Positions 40,733 through 52,500 of a stretch of 64,000 nucleotides of DNA are shown one piece after another. The notes under the pieces are model-generated. The model ran no database searches, was not told the origin of the DNA, and was given only the letters and a program-made list of their open reading frames with translations. The DNA is from an uncultured Prevotellaceae bacterium (GTDB lineage: Bacteria; Bacteroidota; Bacteroidia; Bacteroidales; Bacteroidaceae). The position numbers and the translations under genes were made by a program. Where the stretch lies: NCBI GenBank assembly GCA_900316355.1, contig ONCQ01000009.1, positions 1 through 64,000 of the forward strand, read 5' to 3'. How positions within the stretch are numbered: the first letter of the stretch is position 1; each line of letters starts with the position of its first letter.

Positions 40733-40797
40733 CAGCGCAATACCGCTCAACAAGGTACTATCCAGCGATTGTGCATACCACTCAACAAGCATCGCCT

Positions 40798-41601
40798 ATG
40801 CGCACTGTCAAACCTAAGAAGTTCCTCGGACAGCATTTCCTGACGGATCTGAGCATCGCCCGCCGCATCGCGGACACCGTGGATGCGTGTCCCGACCTAC
40901 CGGTCCTCGAAGTGGGACCGGGCATGGGGGTGATGACGCAGTTTCTCATGGAGAAGCCACGCGTGCTGAAGGTGGTGGAACTGGACTTCGAGTCGGTGGA
41001 ATACCTGCGGCGCACATGGCCGCAGATGGAGGACAACATCATCGAGGACGACTTTCTGAAGATGCATCTGGAGCGAACTTTCGATGGGCAACCCTTCGTG
41101 CTCACGGGCAACTACCCGTATAATATCTCCAGTCAGATTTTCTTCAAGATGTTGGACAACAAGGAGCTGATTCCCTGCTGCACGGGTATGATTCAGAAAG
41201 AGGTGGCCGACCGCATCTGTGCGGGGCCGGGCTCCAAGGCCTATGGTATTCTCTCAGTCCTCATTCAGGCGTGGTACACGCCGGAATACCTGTTCACGGT
41301 GGAGCCCAATGTCTTCAACCCGCCGCCCAAGGTGCGGAGCGCTGTCATCCGTCTGACGCGCAACGACACGCAGACCTTAGGCTGCGACGAAGCGCTGTTC
41401 AAGCGCGTGGTGAAGACAACCTTCAACCAGCGCCGCAAGACGCTGCGCAACAACATCCGTCCGCTGCTCAACGAGCTGATGCCGTGCGCCGACCACAGCG
41501 CCTTCCTGGCCGACCCGCTCTTCAACCTACGCCCTGAGCAGCTGTCACTGCAGCAGTTCGTGGCGCTGACGCAGCAGGTGAGCAAGATGTCTTGCATCTA
41601 A
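40798..41601 (+). CDS. rsmA: 16S rRNA (adenine(1518)-N6/adenine(1519)-N6)-dimethyltransferase
   Basis: 267 residues. RsmA (KsgA) dimethylates A1518 and A1519 of 16S rRNA during small-subunit assembly. Start motif VKPKKFLGQHFL, the SAM-binding EVGPGMGVMT (~38-47) and the catalytic GNYPYNIS (~104-111) are intact, and the C-terminal helical domain is complete. ATG 40798 matches family N-termini; the 41 extra residues of the longer frame are not conserved and span the promoter. Confidence 0.97.
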   Translation: MRTVKPKKFLGQHFLTDLSIARRIADTVDACPDLPVLEVGPGMGVMTQFLMEKPRVLKVVELDFESVEYLRRTWPQMEDNIIEDDFLKMHLERTFDGQPFVLTGNYPYNISSQIFFKMLDNKELIPCCTGMIQKEVADRICAGPGSKAYGILSVLIQAWYTPEYLFTVEPNVFNPPPKVRSAVIRLTRNDTQTLGCDEALFKRVVKTTFNQRRKTLRNNIRPLLNELMPCADHSAFLADPLFNLRPEQLSLQQFVALTQQVSKMSCI

Positions 41602-41659
41602 AAATCTCCATTTCATCGTTTTTTTATATTAACGCACTCTCCTTGCAGGGAAGAGTGTG

Positions 41660-41690
41660 AATGACATTTATGTGATTATGAAATGTCATT
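41660..41690 (+). promoter_or_regulatory. Hairpin downstream of rsmA
   Basis: Arms AATGACATTT (41660-41669) and AAATGTCATT (41681-41690). It could end rsmA transcription or be an operator for the next gene's promoter at 41728-41735. Confidence 0.4.
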
Positions 41691-41727
41691 CTTTGAATTT
41701 GTAAACAATTGATCCGCACTTATGGCC

Positions 41728-41735
41728 TATCTTTG
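41728..41735 (+). promoter_or_regulatory. -7 element of the giant surface-protein operon
   Basis: TATCTTTG, 53 bases before ATG 41789. A TTG at 41709-41711 is a possible -33 element. Confidence 0.5.
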
Positions 41736-41788
41736 CAACGTGGGACAAATCTTTTACTTTACTCCAGAAAACCATATTTACCTAATAA

Positions 41789-44700
41789 ATGACTAAACCT
41801 ATGACTAATCCGAACTTGACAACAAGGCTGCTGTTGTCGGCTCTCTTAGCCCTCGCGCTGCCGCTTAGGATGCAGGCAACAGACGTGGTCGTGGCCGACG
41901 CGAACGGCAATGAGCTGACCTACAGCTATGACTCTGCAGACGGCCCCGCCACGTTCAAGGCCGTGAAGGCTTATGCCGCCGACGAGGCGAAGGCCGGACG
42001 CATCATTATTGCGGACAACATCACCGATGGCGACGGCAAGAGCCACGTGGTGAAGTACATCAGCGGCAGCGTGGGTAACCGCCATGACCTGGTAAGTATC
42101 GTCTTCGGACAGAACATCGTGGCTGTAGGCGGCGAGGACGGCCAGAGGGGCTATGCTTTCTACGACTGCGACAAACTCGTCAGCGTCACGCTGAACGCGA
42201 AGCTTGAGATCTTAGGACGCTACGCTTTCCAGAGCTGCAATAGTCTTACAGATGTCAACCTGGGCGACTGCATCAACCTGACAACGATGAGGTACAAGTG
42301 TTTTGAGAGCTGCACGAGCCTGAGTGAGCTGACCATCCCCGCGTCGGTAACGACCATGGAGAGCTCTGTGATTTCTTCGTGCAGCGCGCTGGCCACCATC
42401 ACGTTTCTGGCAGAGGAAGTGCCCAGCAATTTCAGCTCGGGCAATTCCAGCCTTACAACCCTCAACATCGGCAATGGAGTGAAGACCATCGGCAACGATG
42501 CCTTCAGCAACTGCGATGCCCTGGAGAGCGTGTCGCTGCCAGCAGGTGTGGCATCGTTGGGGAAAGGCTCTTTCAACGGTTGCGAGAAATTGAGGAGCGT
42601 GACCTTCGATGAGGCCTCAATCATCACCGACATTCCCCGCGACTGCTTCGGCAGCAACCCCAGCCTGGAGCGCATGAAATTCCCCAACTCGGTGAAAACC
42701 ATTGGCATAGGAGAATTCTGGTACTGCAGCAATCTCACTGAGATTGAGTTCGGCACAGGACTGACGGAGATTGCCGACGACTACGGCGTTTTCTACGGCT
42801 GTTCGAAGCTGGAGAAGATCACTCTGAATGGTCAGAACTATCCGTTCCTCCGCAATCCTAATCTGCCCGACTTGGTGGTGCTCTATGTGAATCCCCTTCT
42901 GACAGAGACCTACCGCACCAATGACTTTACGAAGAACTACCGCATCATGGCCATCGGCAGCACTACGGAGTATGCCGTCACCACTGCCGCCGGCGGAGAA
43001 CTGCAGAGCAAGCTGCCCGAGGATCTGGCTCAGTTCACACAGAAACTGTCTGTCACCGGTCCTCTGAACGGCACCGACATTGACTACCTGCACTCATCGT
43101 TCCCGCTGCTTGAAGTGCTCGACCTGAAAAATGCCAGCATCGTGGCGGGCGGCGACCCCTACTATGAGTGGTGGTACAACTCAAGTACGTCCATCCAGCA
43201 TTATAACGAGACACCATACTACACCGAGGACAACGTGGTGGGCATGGTGATGTTCTACAATATGCCCATGCTTCGCAGCCTCTCGCTGCCTTCGAACACA
43301 ACGAAGATTGGTGACTGGGCCATGTCGCAGCAGAACAATTCAACCTACCGCCTGTCGCACATCGACATCCCCGCCGGTGTCACAGAGATTGGACGAGATG
43401 CCTTCCGCCGCACCGCCATCACCGAGGTGACCATCCCTGCCGGCGTCACACGCCTGGAGGACGAGACCTTCTACGAATGCAACAAGCTGCAAAAGGCCAC
43501 CCTGCCGGATGGCATCACCTACATCGGCAACGGCTGTTTCAGCGAGAACAAGGAGTTGCTCGACGTGAACATTCCCACCTCCTTGGAGGCCATCGGCGAG
43601 TATGCCTTCTACAACAACGAGAAGCGCTCGACGCCCATCGTGTTCCCCGCCACGCTGAAGAGCATCGCCGCTCATGCGTTCCGCAACAATTACAGGGTGA
43701 AGAGCATCACCTTCAACAATGGTTTGGAGAGCTTGGGAAGCTGGGCCTTCAGCGACTGTAGCGATGTAGAAAGCATCAGCCTGCCGGAGAGCATCACGCA
43801 GATGGACGACCGTGTCTTCCAGGGCTGCGACAGCATCACGCAATTCACCTTCCCCTCCAGCATCACCGTAGTGCCCGAAGCCGTGCTCTACCATTGCGAC
43901 AAGCTGCAGCAGGTGACGCTGGCCAGCGGCACCACCCGGATCGCGGCCTATGCTTTCGAGAACTGCCCGCAGCTCGCCACCATGAACCTGACCGAGCAGA
44001 CATCGCTCACCGATATAAACATCCATGCTTTCGCCAATACGGGCTTCACCACTGTGACGCTGCCCAACAGCCTCACGACAGTGGACTACAGCGCCTTCCG
44101 CGAGTGTCAGCAGTTGGAGAGCATCAATGTGCCGACGGGTCTGACCATTGTCCCCTACGACTTTGTGTGCTATAGCCCCAAGCTGACCAGCGTGCAGATG
44201 CACGACGGCATCCGCGTGGTGGGGCATAACGCCTTCTTAGGCTGCCCGCTGCTGAATGGTGTGGTGCTCAACGACGAGATTACCACCATCGAGTACGATG
44301 CCTTCAATGGTTGCTCGTCGCTCCAGCTGACAAAACTGCCCGATGCCCTGACACATATCGGCGACCGTGCGTTCCGTGGGACCACAGCCATCACGGGCGA
44401 TCTGACAGTTCCCTCCGGTGTGACGACGCTGGGCTTTCAAGCCTTCTACGAGAGCGGCATCACCAGTGCCGTCCTTCCCGAGAGCATCACCTCATGGGGC
44501 TCTGAGATCTTCTGCCGATGCCGCTCCCTGGGGCATGTGCAGCTGCCCAACAGCCTCACGCGCATCGGTAATTATATGTTCCAGTACTGCACGTCGCTGG
44601 AAGACATCGACCTGCCCGAGAGCGTCACGGAGATAGGCTACTGCGCCTTTGAGTACAGCGGCCTGACGAGCATCGAGCTGCCAGAGAATATCCAGAAGAT

Positions 44701-46564
44701 AGAAGACTACTCGTTCAGCAATTCCAAGCTGCGTTCCTTCCGCGTGCCCGACGGCTTCACCAGTTCGCTGGGCGCTCACTGCCTAGAAAACTGCGACAGT
44801 CTGCGAACAGCCTACATGGGCCGCAACGAGGACTATACAGGATATTCAGCCTTCACCTGCTTCAACAACTGCGACTCGCTCCAGCTGCTGCGCGTGTATG
44901 CCGGCACACCTCCGGGCACCGACTCCTGGGGGAAGGATTTCCGCTACAAGTGCATCCTGGAGGTGCCCGAAGGCACGATAGAACTCTATCAGGCCGCACG
45001 CATGTGGCAGGACTTCAAGGAGATTCGCGAGTTCTGGTCAGGAGATGAGCTGCGCGAACAGGACTTCGCCGTGATGCAAGCCATCTATGAGAAGCTGAAC
45101 GGTGCATCGTGGACAAAAGAATGGAACATGGAGAACAACCGCCACGCGGCTAACAAGTGGGCCGGCGTGAGCACCATGCAGATAGGTTCTTCGACACAGT
45201 ATGCCATCACTGCGTTGAACCTGAGCGACATGGGACTCACGGGCGAACTGCCTCAGGAACTGTTCCGCCTGAAGGACCTGACAACGCTCGACCTCAGCTA
45301 TAACCACGTCTCCGGCAACGCGGGAGAAATCATCAGCAGCATTGCCGCGGACAAACGCTCACCCCTTACCGACGTGAACCTGCGCGGCAACGAAATCACG
45401 GGCGATGCCTATGCCATTGCCGCTGCCCTACCCGCGCTGACGAAGCTGAACCTGAGCTACAACCAGCTGACAGAAGTGTCGCAGGTGATTGACAAAACCA
45501 CGTTGACCGACCTGAACCTTGAGATGCAGTTCATCGACTACACCACCAAGCAGACCGTGGCTGCTGCCGCTGCCGTGGCACAAGATATGACGCCCGGTGT
45601 GGCCGCCGCTATCGAACTGCCCTCCACCTTTACCTATCGCCACTACTATCAGGACTTCGACCGTAATCCGTCGAACCTCTACCGCCCCTACTGCAACAAC
45701 ATTCAATACAACTACTGGAGCAACACCTACGAGCTGGAAAAGACTGACGGTTTGTGGAACATGGATACCTACGGTGACCGCGTCCTGCGCGCTCCGAATG
45801 GGCAGCCCATCGCCTACGCCTATGACTGGCAGACCGTCATCCTGCGCTTCACGTGGGAGGACGGCGACGTGAATGCCGACCAGACGGTGGATGTCACCGA
45901 CCTGCAGAGCCTGGTGAACTTCGCCTTCAACGACCGCAAGTACAACGGCGAGTTCTTCAACTTCGCCGATGCTGACTGCAACAACGACAACGTGGTTAAC
46001 GTCAGCGACATCGTGGGCAATGTGGAACGTATCCTGGCATACACGCCATCGTCCGACAAGGGTGCTTGCAGAATATATAATAAGGTACAGGAGAATCCGG
46101 CGAATGTCATCTCCATGGAAGGCTGCGACCTGACGCTGCACAACACCGATGCCGTGGCAGCCATGCAGCTGACGATTGCCAATGCATCTGTGCACGACAT
46201 CAGCGTGAGCAGCGACCTGCGCAACCGCTTCACCGTGTCGATGAGAGAGAGCGACGACGGAGTGCGCATCGTCATCTACTCGGCCGACGGCCACACCCTG
46301 CAGCCCGGCAACCACGCCCTGCTGTGCGAACTGCCCACAGGGGCTACTATCGCCTACGCGTGCCTCTCGGATGCTGATGCCCACCGCCTGGGCTTCACCA
46401 TCGACAGCGCTGAGGCCACGTCCATAGAACAACTGAGCGCCAACGGCAACCACGACATGCAAGTGTTTGACCTGAACGGCCGACGCCTGGCATCGTGGCA
46501 GTCGCTGCCCAGCGGAGTCTATGTGATTCGCGTGAACGGCAAACAGTACAAGGTAAAGAAATAA
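41789..46564 (+). CDS. BspA-type LRR surface protein with dockerin-like domain
   Basis: 1591 residues (ATG 41801 is an alternative start). A signal peptide is followed by ~40 BspA-type LRR_5 repeats (~60-1050; recurring forms such as ITEIGRDAF and LTRIGNYMF), then a few classical LRRs (~1125-1220, LTTLDLSYNHVSG). Residues ~1358-1417 form a dockerin-like pair of calcium loops (GDVNADQTVDVTDLQSLV and DADCNNDNVVNVSDIV), followed by a cohesin-like beta domain (~1435-1545) and a short sorting-like tail (DLNGRRLASWQ ... GVYVIRVNGKQYKVKK). BspA proteins bind host and surface ligands. The gene is followed by another giant gene after 15 bases; the dockerin and that protein's cohesin-like domain may pair. 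Confidence 0.88.
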   Translation: MTKPMTNPNLTTRLLLSALLALALPLRMQATDVVVADANGNELTYSYDSADGPATFKAVKAYAADEAKAGRIIIADNITDGDGKSHVVKYISGSVGNRHDLVSIVFGQNIVAVGGEDGQRGYAFYDCDKLVSVTLNAKLEILGRYAFQSCNSLTDVNLGDCINLTTMRYKCFESCTSLSELTIPASVTTMESSVISSCSALATITFLAEEVPSNFSSGNSSLTTLNIGNGVKTIGNDAFSNCDALESVSLPAGVASLGKGSFNGCEKLRSVTFDEASIITDIPRDCFGSNPSLERMKFPNSVKTIGIGEFWYCSNLTEIEFGTGLTEIADDYGVFYGCSKLEKITLNGQNYPFLRNPNLPDLVVLYVNPLLTETYRTNDFTKNYRIMAIGSTTEYAVTTAAGGELQSKLPEDLAQFTQKLSVTGPLNGTDIDYLHSSFPLLEVLDLKNASIVAGGDPYYEWWYNSSTSIQHYNETPYYTEDNVVGMVMFYNMPMLRSLSLPSNTTKIGDWAMSQQNNSTYRLSHIDIPAGVTEIGRDAFRRTAITEVTIPAGVTRLEDETFYECNKLQKATLPDGITYIGNGCFSENKELLDVNIPTSLEAIGEYAFYNNEKRSTPIVFPATLKSIAAHAFRNNYRVKSITFNNGLESLGSWAFSDCSDVESISLPESITQMDDRVFQGCDSITQFTFPSSITVVPEAVLYHCDKLQQVTLASGTTRIAAYAFENCPQLATMNLTEQTSLTDINIHAFANTGFTTVTLPNSLTTVDYSAFRECQQLESINVPTGLTIVPYDFVCYSPKLTSVQMHDGIRVVGHNAFLGCPLLNGVVLNDEITTIEYDAFNGCSSLQLTKLPDALTHIGDRAFRGTTAITGDLTVPSGVTTLGFQAFYESGITSAVLPESITSWGSEIFCRCRSLGHVQLPNSLTRIGNYMFQYCTSLEDIDLPESVTEIGYCAFEYSGLTSIELPENIQKIEDYSFSNSKLRSFRVPDGFTSSLGAHCLENCDSLRTAYMGRNEDYTGYSAFTCFNNCDSLQLLRVYAGTPPGTDSWGKDFRYKCILEVPEGTIELYQAARMWQDFKEIREFWSGDELREQDFAVMQAIYEKLNGASWTKEWNMENNRHAANKWAGVSTMQIGSSTQYAITALNLSDMGLTGELPQELFRLKDLTTLDLSYNHVSGNAGEIISSIAADKRSPLTDVNLRGNEITGDAYAIAAALPALTKLNLSYNQLTEVSQVIDKTTLTDLNLEMQFIDYTTKQTVAAAAAVAQDMTPGVAAAIELPSTFTYRHYYQDFDRNPSNLYRPYCNNIQYNYWSNTYELEKTDGLWNMDTYGDRVLRAPNGQPIAYAYDWQTVILRFTWEDGDVNADQTVDVTDLQSLVNFAFNDRKYNGEFFNFADADCNNDNVVNVSDIVGNVERILAYTPSSDKGACRIYNKVQENPANVISMEGCDLTLHNTDAVAAMQLTIANASVHDISVSSDLRNRFTVSMRESDDGVRIVIYSADGHTLQPGNHALLCELPTGATIAYACLSDADAHRLGFTIDSAEATSIEQLSANGNHDMQVFDLNGRRLASWQSLPSGVYVIRVNGKQYKVKK

Positions 46565-46579
46565 AAAAGGAATAGAGAT

Positions 46580-49500
46580 ATGAAACACTTGAGATTATCC
46601 CTGTTGACAGCACTGGCCATGATGGCCCTGCTGCTCCATGCGCAAACCAACGTATTGCGCGTTGACACGGTGAAGGCTCCTTCCGGCAAGGCTCTCAGCC
46701 TGAATGTCGTGATGGAGAACCAGAGCGATGTCGCCGGTGTGCAGTTCGACATCAGCGTACCCTACGAGCTGAACACCAATGACGAGGGAGCCATCGTGGC
46801 TGAGGCTGCACGCCTGCGCATACCGAATCATGTCGTGCAATGCCGCAAGAAGGACACCCAGTGGAAGATCTACTACCCCAAAGGAGAGGGCACTGGCGGT
46901 CAAGGCATGACCTATCATCGCTACCGCGTCATCATCTACAGCGACCGCAACGAACTGGTCGTCGATGACCAAGGCACGCTGCTCACGCTGCAGCTGACGA
47001 CCGACGTGGCATTAGAGAACAACGCCCTGCTACCCGTCTATCTGGAGAATGTAACGATGACGGATCTGCAGAAGCAGAACGTAGCAACTGGCACCAAGGA
47101 CGGCGCCATCATCATTGAGCAGATTCCACGCCCGGACCTGGAACCACTGAATGTCACCTTTACGCCCGAGACCGTCAATCCCGGCGGTAAGTTCACCGTG
47201 AGCTGGCAGGTCAGGAACGTGGGGCAGAAGGCCACTGAAGACGGATGGACCGAGCAGATCTCGCTGACGAATCTCGCTGGAACCACGTCGAAGATCATCG
47301 CCACAACCTACTATGGCGAAGTGCTGGCACAGGGCAGCGACATCAACCGTCAGGAAGAAATCGAGCTGCCGCAGAACCTGGGGCTGGATGGCCTCTGCAA
47401 GGTGAAGGTGGAGGTGGTGCCGACAGATAAGACCGGCGAGCACCCGACGATGCGCGACAACAACATCGCCATAAGCGCCACGAACATCAGCCTTGAGAAG
47501 AGGCTCACCCTGGAGCTCTCGAAGCTACGCTTCACCGAAGGCTCGCAGCAACGCGTCATGGCGAAGCTGAGCCGCTCGGGCAGCTGGACACTGGCACAGA
47601 CGTTCCAGATTGCCAAAGAGCCGAAGGACTCGCGAGTCGAAATACAGCAGAATGTCACCATCCCTGCCGGACAGTCAGGCGTGGTGTTCTACTTCAACGT
47701 GAACGACAACGATGTGGTCGATGCCGACAGCATCGTCACCATCACAGTTAAACACACGGATTACGTGTCCATAGCAAAGCAAATTGTCATCGAGGACAAC
47801 GAATATCCAGCGTTGAAGGTGCAGGCATCGAAGATAGACCTCAACGAGGGTGATGCCTTCTCCCTAACCATCACCACGCCACGTATCTCTCCTGAACCCA
47901 TCACGCTGAAGATTCAAAGCGAGGACAACAGCCGCTTCATTTTCAACTCCACGGCCGTGATTCCAGCCAATGAGGAATCCGTCACGGTGCCAATACTGTG
48001 CAGCAACGATGAGCTGCCCAATCTGGAACAGTCGAACAAGTTTACAGTTTCGGCCAAGAACCTTAGCCCGGGCGAGGTCATTGTCATCCTGCACGATGAC
48101 GACATGCCCGCGCTGACACTCGAACTCACGCCGAATAAGGTGAGCGAAGGCGACGGGCCTACCGCCGTGGCCGCTGTACTCACCCGCACCGGCAAAACCA
48201 GCAACACAATTACGGTGAGAATCAGCGACGACTCGGATGGTGGACTCTATTACAGCAACAAGAGCATCACGATGGACAAGGGCGTAGAGACGGTGTTCTT
48301 CAACCTTGGGCCGGTGGACAATGCCATGCAAGAGGGAGATCGCACATACACCGTGACGGCCGCCATCTATGTCAAGTCATGTAGCTGCTCAGCCAGCGGT
48401 GAGAGCGTCGGTAGCGTGCAGGCTCAGATAACTGTACTTGACAACGACGGCGCCGCCTTGAGCGTCAGTTCACAGGTGGCTACCGTGAAGGAGGGCGGCG
48501 AGACCACACTCACCGTGACCCGTAATACACTGAACGATGTGTCAAAACCGCTCATTGTGACCCTAAGCAGCAACTATGATGACGAGCTGGAGTACAATCA
48601 CAGCGTCACCATCCCCGCTGGAGAGTCCTCAACACAGGTGCCGATGAAGTCAAAGAAGAACGATGTGAGCGGAGATTCCAAGACCATCGTCTTCACCGTT
48701 GCGGCTACGGGCTACGCCTCGGGCACATGCATGTTGCTCGTCACCGATCAGACACTGCCCGACGCTCGCGCCATCGAGTTCACGACCGATGTCAGCGAAG
48801 CTGGTATCAAGTCGAAGATCACGGCCAGTGTGACCATCGTCAACGAGGGTGCCTACCCCCTGCCCGCCAATACACCTGTGGTGTTCTATCAGCAGGGCAA
48901 GTCTGAGGCTTTGGGAACGACCAACACCGAAACGGCTGTTCCCGTAGGTGAAAGCATCGTGGTCAGCCGCGTCATCACCTTACCGGATCAGGTGGAAGAC
49001 TACACCTACTACGCTGTGGTCAATGCTTCGCGCACGGTCACTGAACTTGTCTATACCAACAACACCTCGAATGAGGTGACAGTGAAGGCCCTGTCGCCTT
49101 TCACCGCCACGGTGAAGACAGACAAGCAGGTGTACCGCCAGAACGCAACGGTCATCATCGTCGGCGAGATGCATGGTGAGAACACGGCCAACGCCCCCAT
49201 CGATGTCTATATGATTAACGATGGTACACGCGAAGTGAAGCAAGAATGGACCGATGCCGACGGCAAGTTCTACCTCGAGTGGCAGCTCTATGACAAGCAG
49301 TCCGGGCACTTCGCAGTGGGAGCTTGCTACAGAAACGACCCCACGACCGAGGAGATGGCCACCTTCGACGTCTTCGGACTCAAGCGTACAGAGAACAGCT
49401 ACATCACCTGCCAGGCCACCTGTGGCGAAGCCTTTGGCGGCTCGCTCAGACTGGTGAATGCCGGCAAACTGCCCCTGACAGGGGTGACCGTTGAGGTAAT

Positions 49501-52500
49501 GGGCGGCCCTGAGGGCTTGCAGACACAGTTCGACATTCCCGCCAGCATTGGTGCCAGCGAGGAGGTCACACTGCGCTACTCACTCACTGGCACTGTGCCG
49601 TCGCAGGGCGACAGCTGGGAGATCATCCGCATCCGTGTCGTCTCGGACGAAGGCGCAGCACTTGAGATTCCTATTCACTTCTACGCCCGTGTGGCGACAG
49701 GCAACCTGGTAGCCGAGTTCCGCAATCTCAACACAACCGTGGTGAAGACTACCGGACGCGACATCAGCTTCATGCTCACTAATACGGGTAAAGGCAACAC
49801 CGGCAAGATCAGCCTCTCGCTGCCCGACTTCATCAAGCCACTGACAGGATCCACTATGCCTGGCCTGAATCAGAACGACACAGCCACTGTCGTGCTGCGC
49901 ATACAGCCCACTGACGACATGCAACTCAACGTGCCCGTCACTGGTATGCTCGGCATCAACTGCGAGAACGGCAACGGCACCTACATCGACTACAGCATTA
50001 TGCCCGTGAGCAATTCAACAGGTACACTGGTGGTGGACGTCACCGATGAATTCACCTACTACACCGATGAAAAGCCCCATGTGGCAGGCGCCGAAATCGT
50101 AGTGCGTAACCCCGTCACAGGTGCACTCGTGGCACAAGGAACGAGTGGGGCTGACGGCCTCTACACCATCGAGCTGCCCGAGGGCTACTATCAGCTGAAC
50201 GTTACTGCCGACAAACACGATGCCTACAAGAACAATGTGCTGGTTGACCCGGAGGGCACAACAACGAAGGTGATTAACCTGAGCTACCAAGCCATCAGCG
50301 TGAGTTGGAACGTCGTGGAAACCGAGGTCGAGGACCAGTATGACATCGTAACGACTGTGAAATACGAGACAAATGTGCCCACTCCTGTTGTAGAAACTGT
50401 ACAGCCCGATAAACTCGACTTGGATCATCTGGGCGTAGGCGAGAGCATCATATACTATGCTATTATGACTAACAAGGGCCTTATTCAGGCCGAGGACGTG
50501 GGCTACACGATTCCCGAGTTCGCAGGCGACTATCAGTGGGAACCGCTTGTGGAGCACGAAAACCTCACGCTGGCACCACAGCAGAGCTACACCATCCCCG
50601 TGAAGGTGACACGCATTGAGGCTCCTGCATCCACGAAAGGATCAAAATTAAGAGCTGTAAGCAATGGCAACTGTCGCACCCTGTCAACAACCGAATATTG
50701 GTGGGAGTGTGGTAAAGACCACAAATGGCATAAGTATTCAAGACCCGTCACATACACCGAGTGCGATGGTGGTTACCTGACAGTCTATGGCGGTGGCGGC
50801 GGTGGTCTTGGCGGCCCCGGCGGAGGCAGTAGCAGCTCGTACACCTCAACGCAGACGAGCGACCAAATCTATGAAGGTAAGGACTGTAGCCCCTGTAAGG
50901 AGAACATACATAAGGTCGCCAAGTCCATCTTCGACTGCGCCATCTCATTCGTCGATGTCTTCCAATTGGGTTGCTGGTACGGTCTGGCCAATGGTATCAT
51001 GAACCACAGCTCGGCAGCAGACATCACCCAAATAGTCGTTGGCGCGGTTGGCTGTGGCGTGGGTATCGTCAAGAACGACAGCCCGATAGGTCTTATCTGT
51101 AACATCGTGAACTGCACTGTCTCGTTTGTCGATCTATATGTAAGCGATTGTGGCGCTTCCGATCCACCCAACATTGGTCCTGGCGACGTCCCCGGTGGCG
51201 GAGGCATCAATCCCCCAGATCCCAGAATCTTCCACGCACCCATGAAACGCCTAATCAAAAAACAAGAAGCAGGCGGTGGAGGCGAGTTCCTAAGTGTGTT
51301 TGCAGCACGTAACTTCGCCGTGCAGCGCTGGTTGGAGAACTACTTAGGCGTCTTCGACGAAATCTTAGGTTCGCGCAAATGGCAAGACAACATGACCGTG
51401 GACGAGCGCGACGAGATGCTGAAAGCCATTGAACCCTTCCTGAGGAACCGAGAGCACATCACGGCCGACGCCCTAAGGCTCTACAAGCCCCAGGACGTCA
51501 GCGACGGCCTGCTCGATTATCTCGTTGAGCGCATTAACAATACGATTGACTATGAGAAGGACGAGACGCTCGAGGCAGAAAACAGAATTCATGCGGACAT
51601 CTTGGACTGCCGTCTGGACATGATGAACCAGCTTGACGAGTTCATCAAGGAGCACACGGGCGAGACGGTCATGGGACTCTTCTCGCAGGATTCCAGAGAC
51701 GTGATGGATCATTTGGAAAAGGAGTCTAACAACACCTGTGCCACCATAAAACTGCAGATAGATCAGACGATGACCATGACGCGCCAGGCCTTCCGAGGCA
51801 CACTGACCATCGGCAATGGCAACAAGGAAGCCGCCATGGAGGATGTGAAGCTCAAATTGAAAGTGACCAACACGCAGACCGCACAGCTGGCCACCGAGAA
51901 AGAGTTCGAGATGCACACTGAGAGTCTCATGAACTTCAAGGGCGAGCTGGACATGGAGAGCGGCTGGCACCTCGGCGCTGACAGCACCGGCACGGCCACC
52001 ATCTTGTTCATCCCCTCGAAGTATGCCGCACCCGATGAACCGGTGGAATACTCCTTCGGCGGCACACTGAGCTATAAGGACCCGAACACCGACCTCGAGG
52101 TGACGCGCGAACTCTACCCCGTGACGCTCACCGTGAAGCCGAGTCCCGAACTCGACCTGACCTACTTCATGCAGCGCGACCTCTACGGCGATGATGCTCT
52201 CACCGAAGCCATCGAGCCCGTCGTGCCCGGCGAGTTTGCCGTCATCATCAACAACAAGGGTAATGGCGATGCCACGAACGTACGTATGCTGACAAAGCAA
52301 CCCAAGATCATCGAGAACGAGAAAGGACTCTACATCGACTTTGAGTTCGTCTCATCACAACTCAACGGACAGGACAAGGTGATGGCCATGGGCGAAAGCA
52401 TACCCACCGAATTCGGCAACATCCCGGCCCACTCACAAGCCTACGCACAGTGGTGGCTCCAGAGTTCGCTGCTCGGACACTTTGTGGAGTACGATATCAA

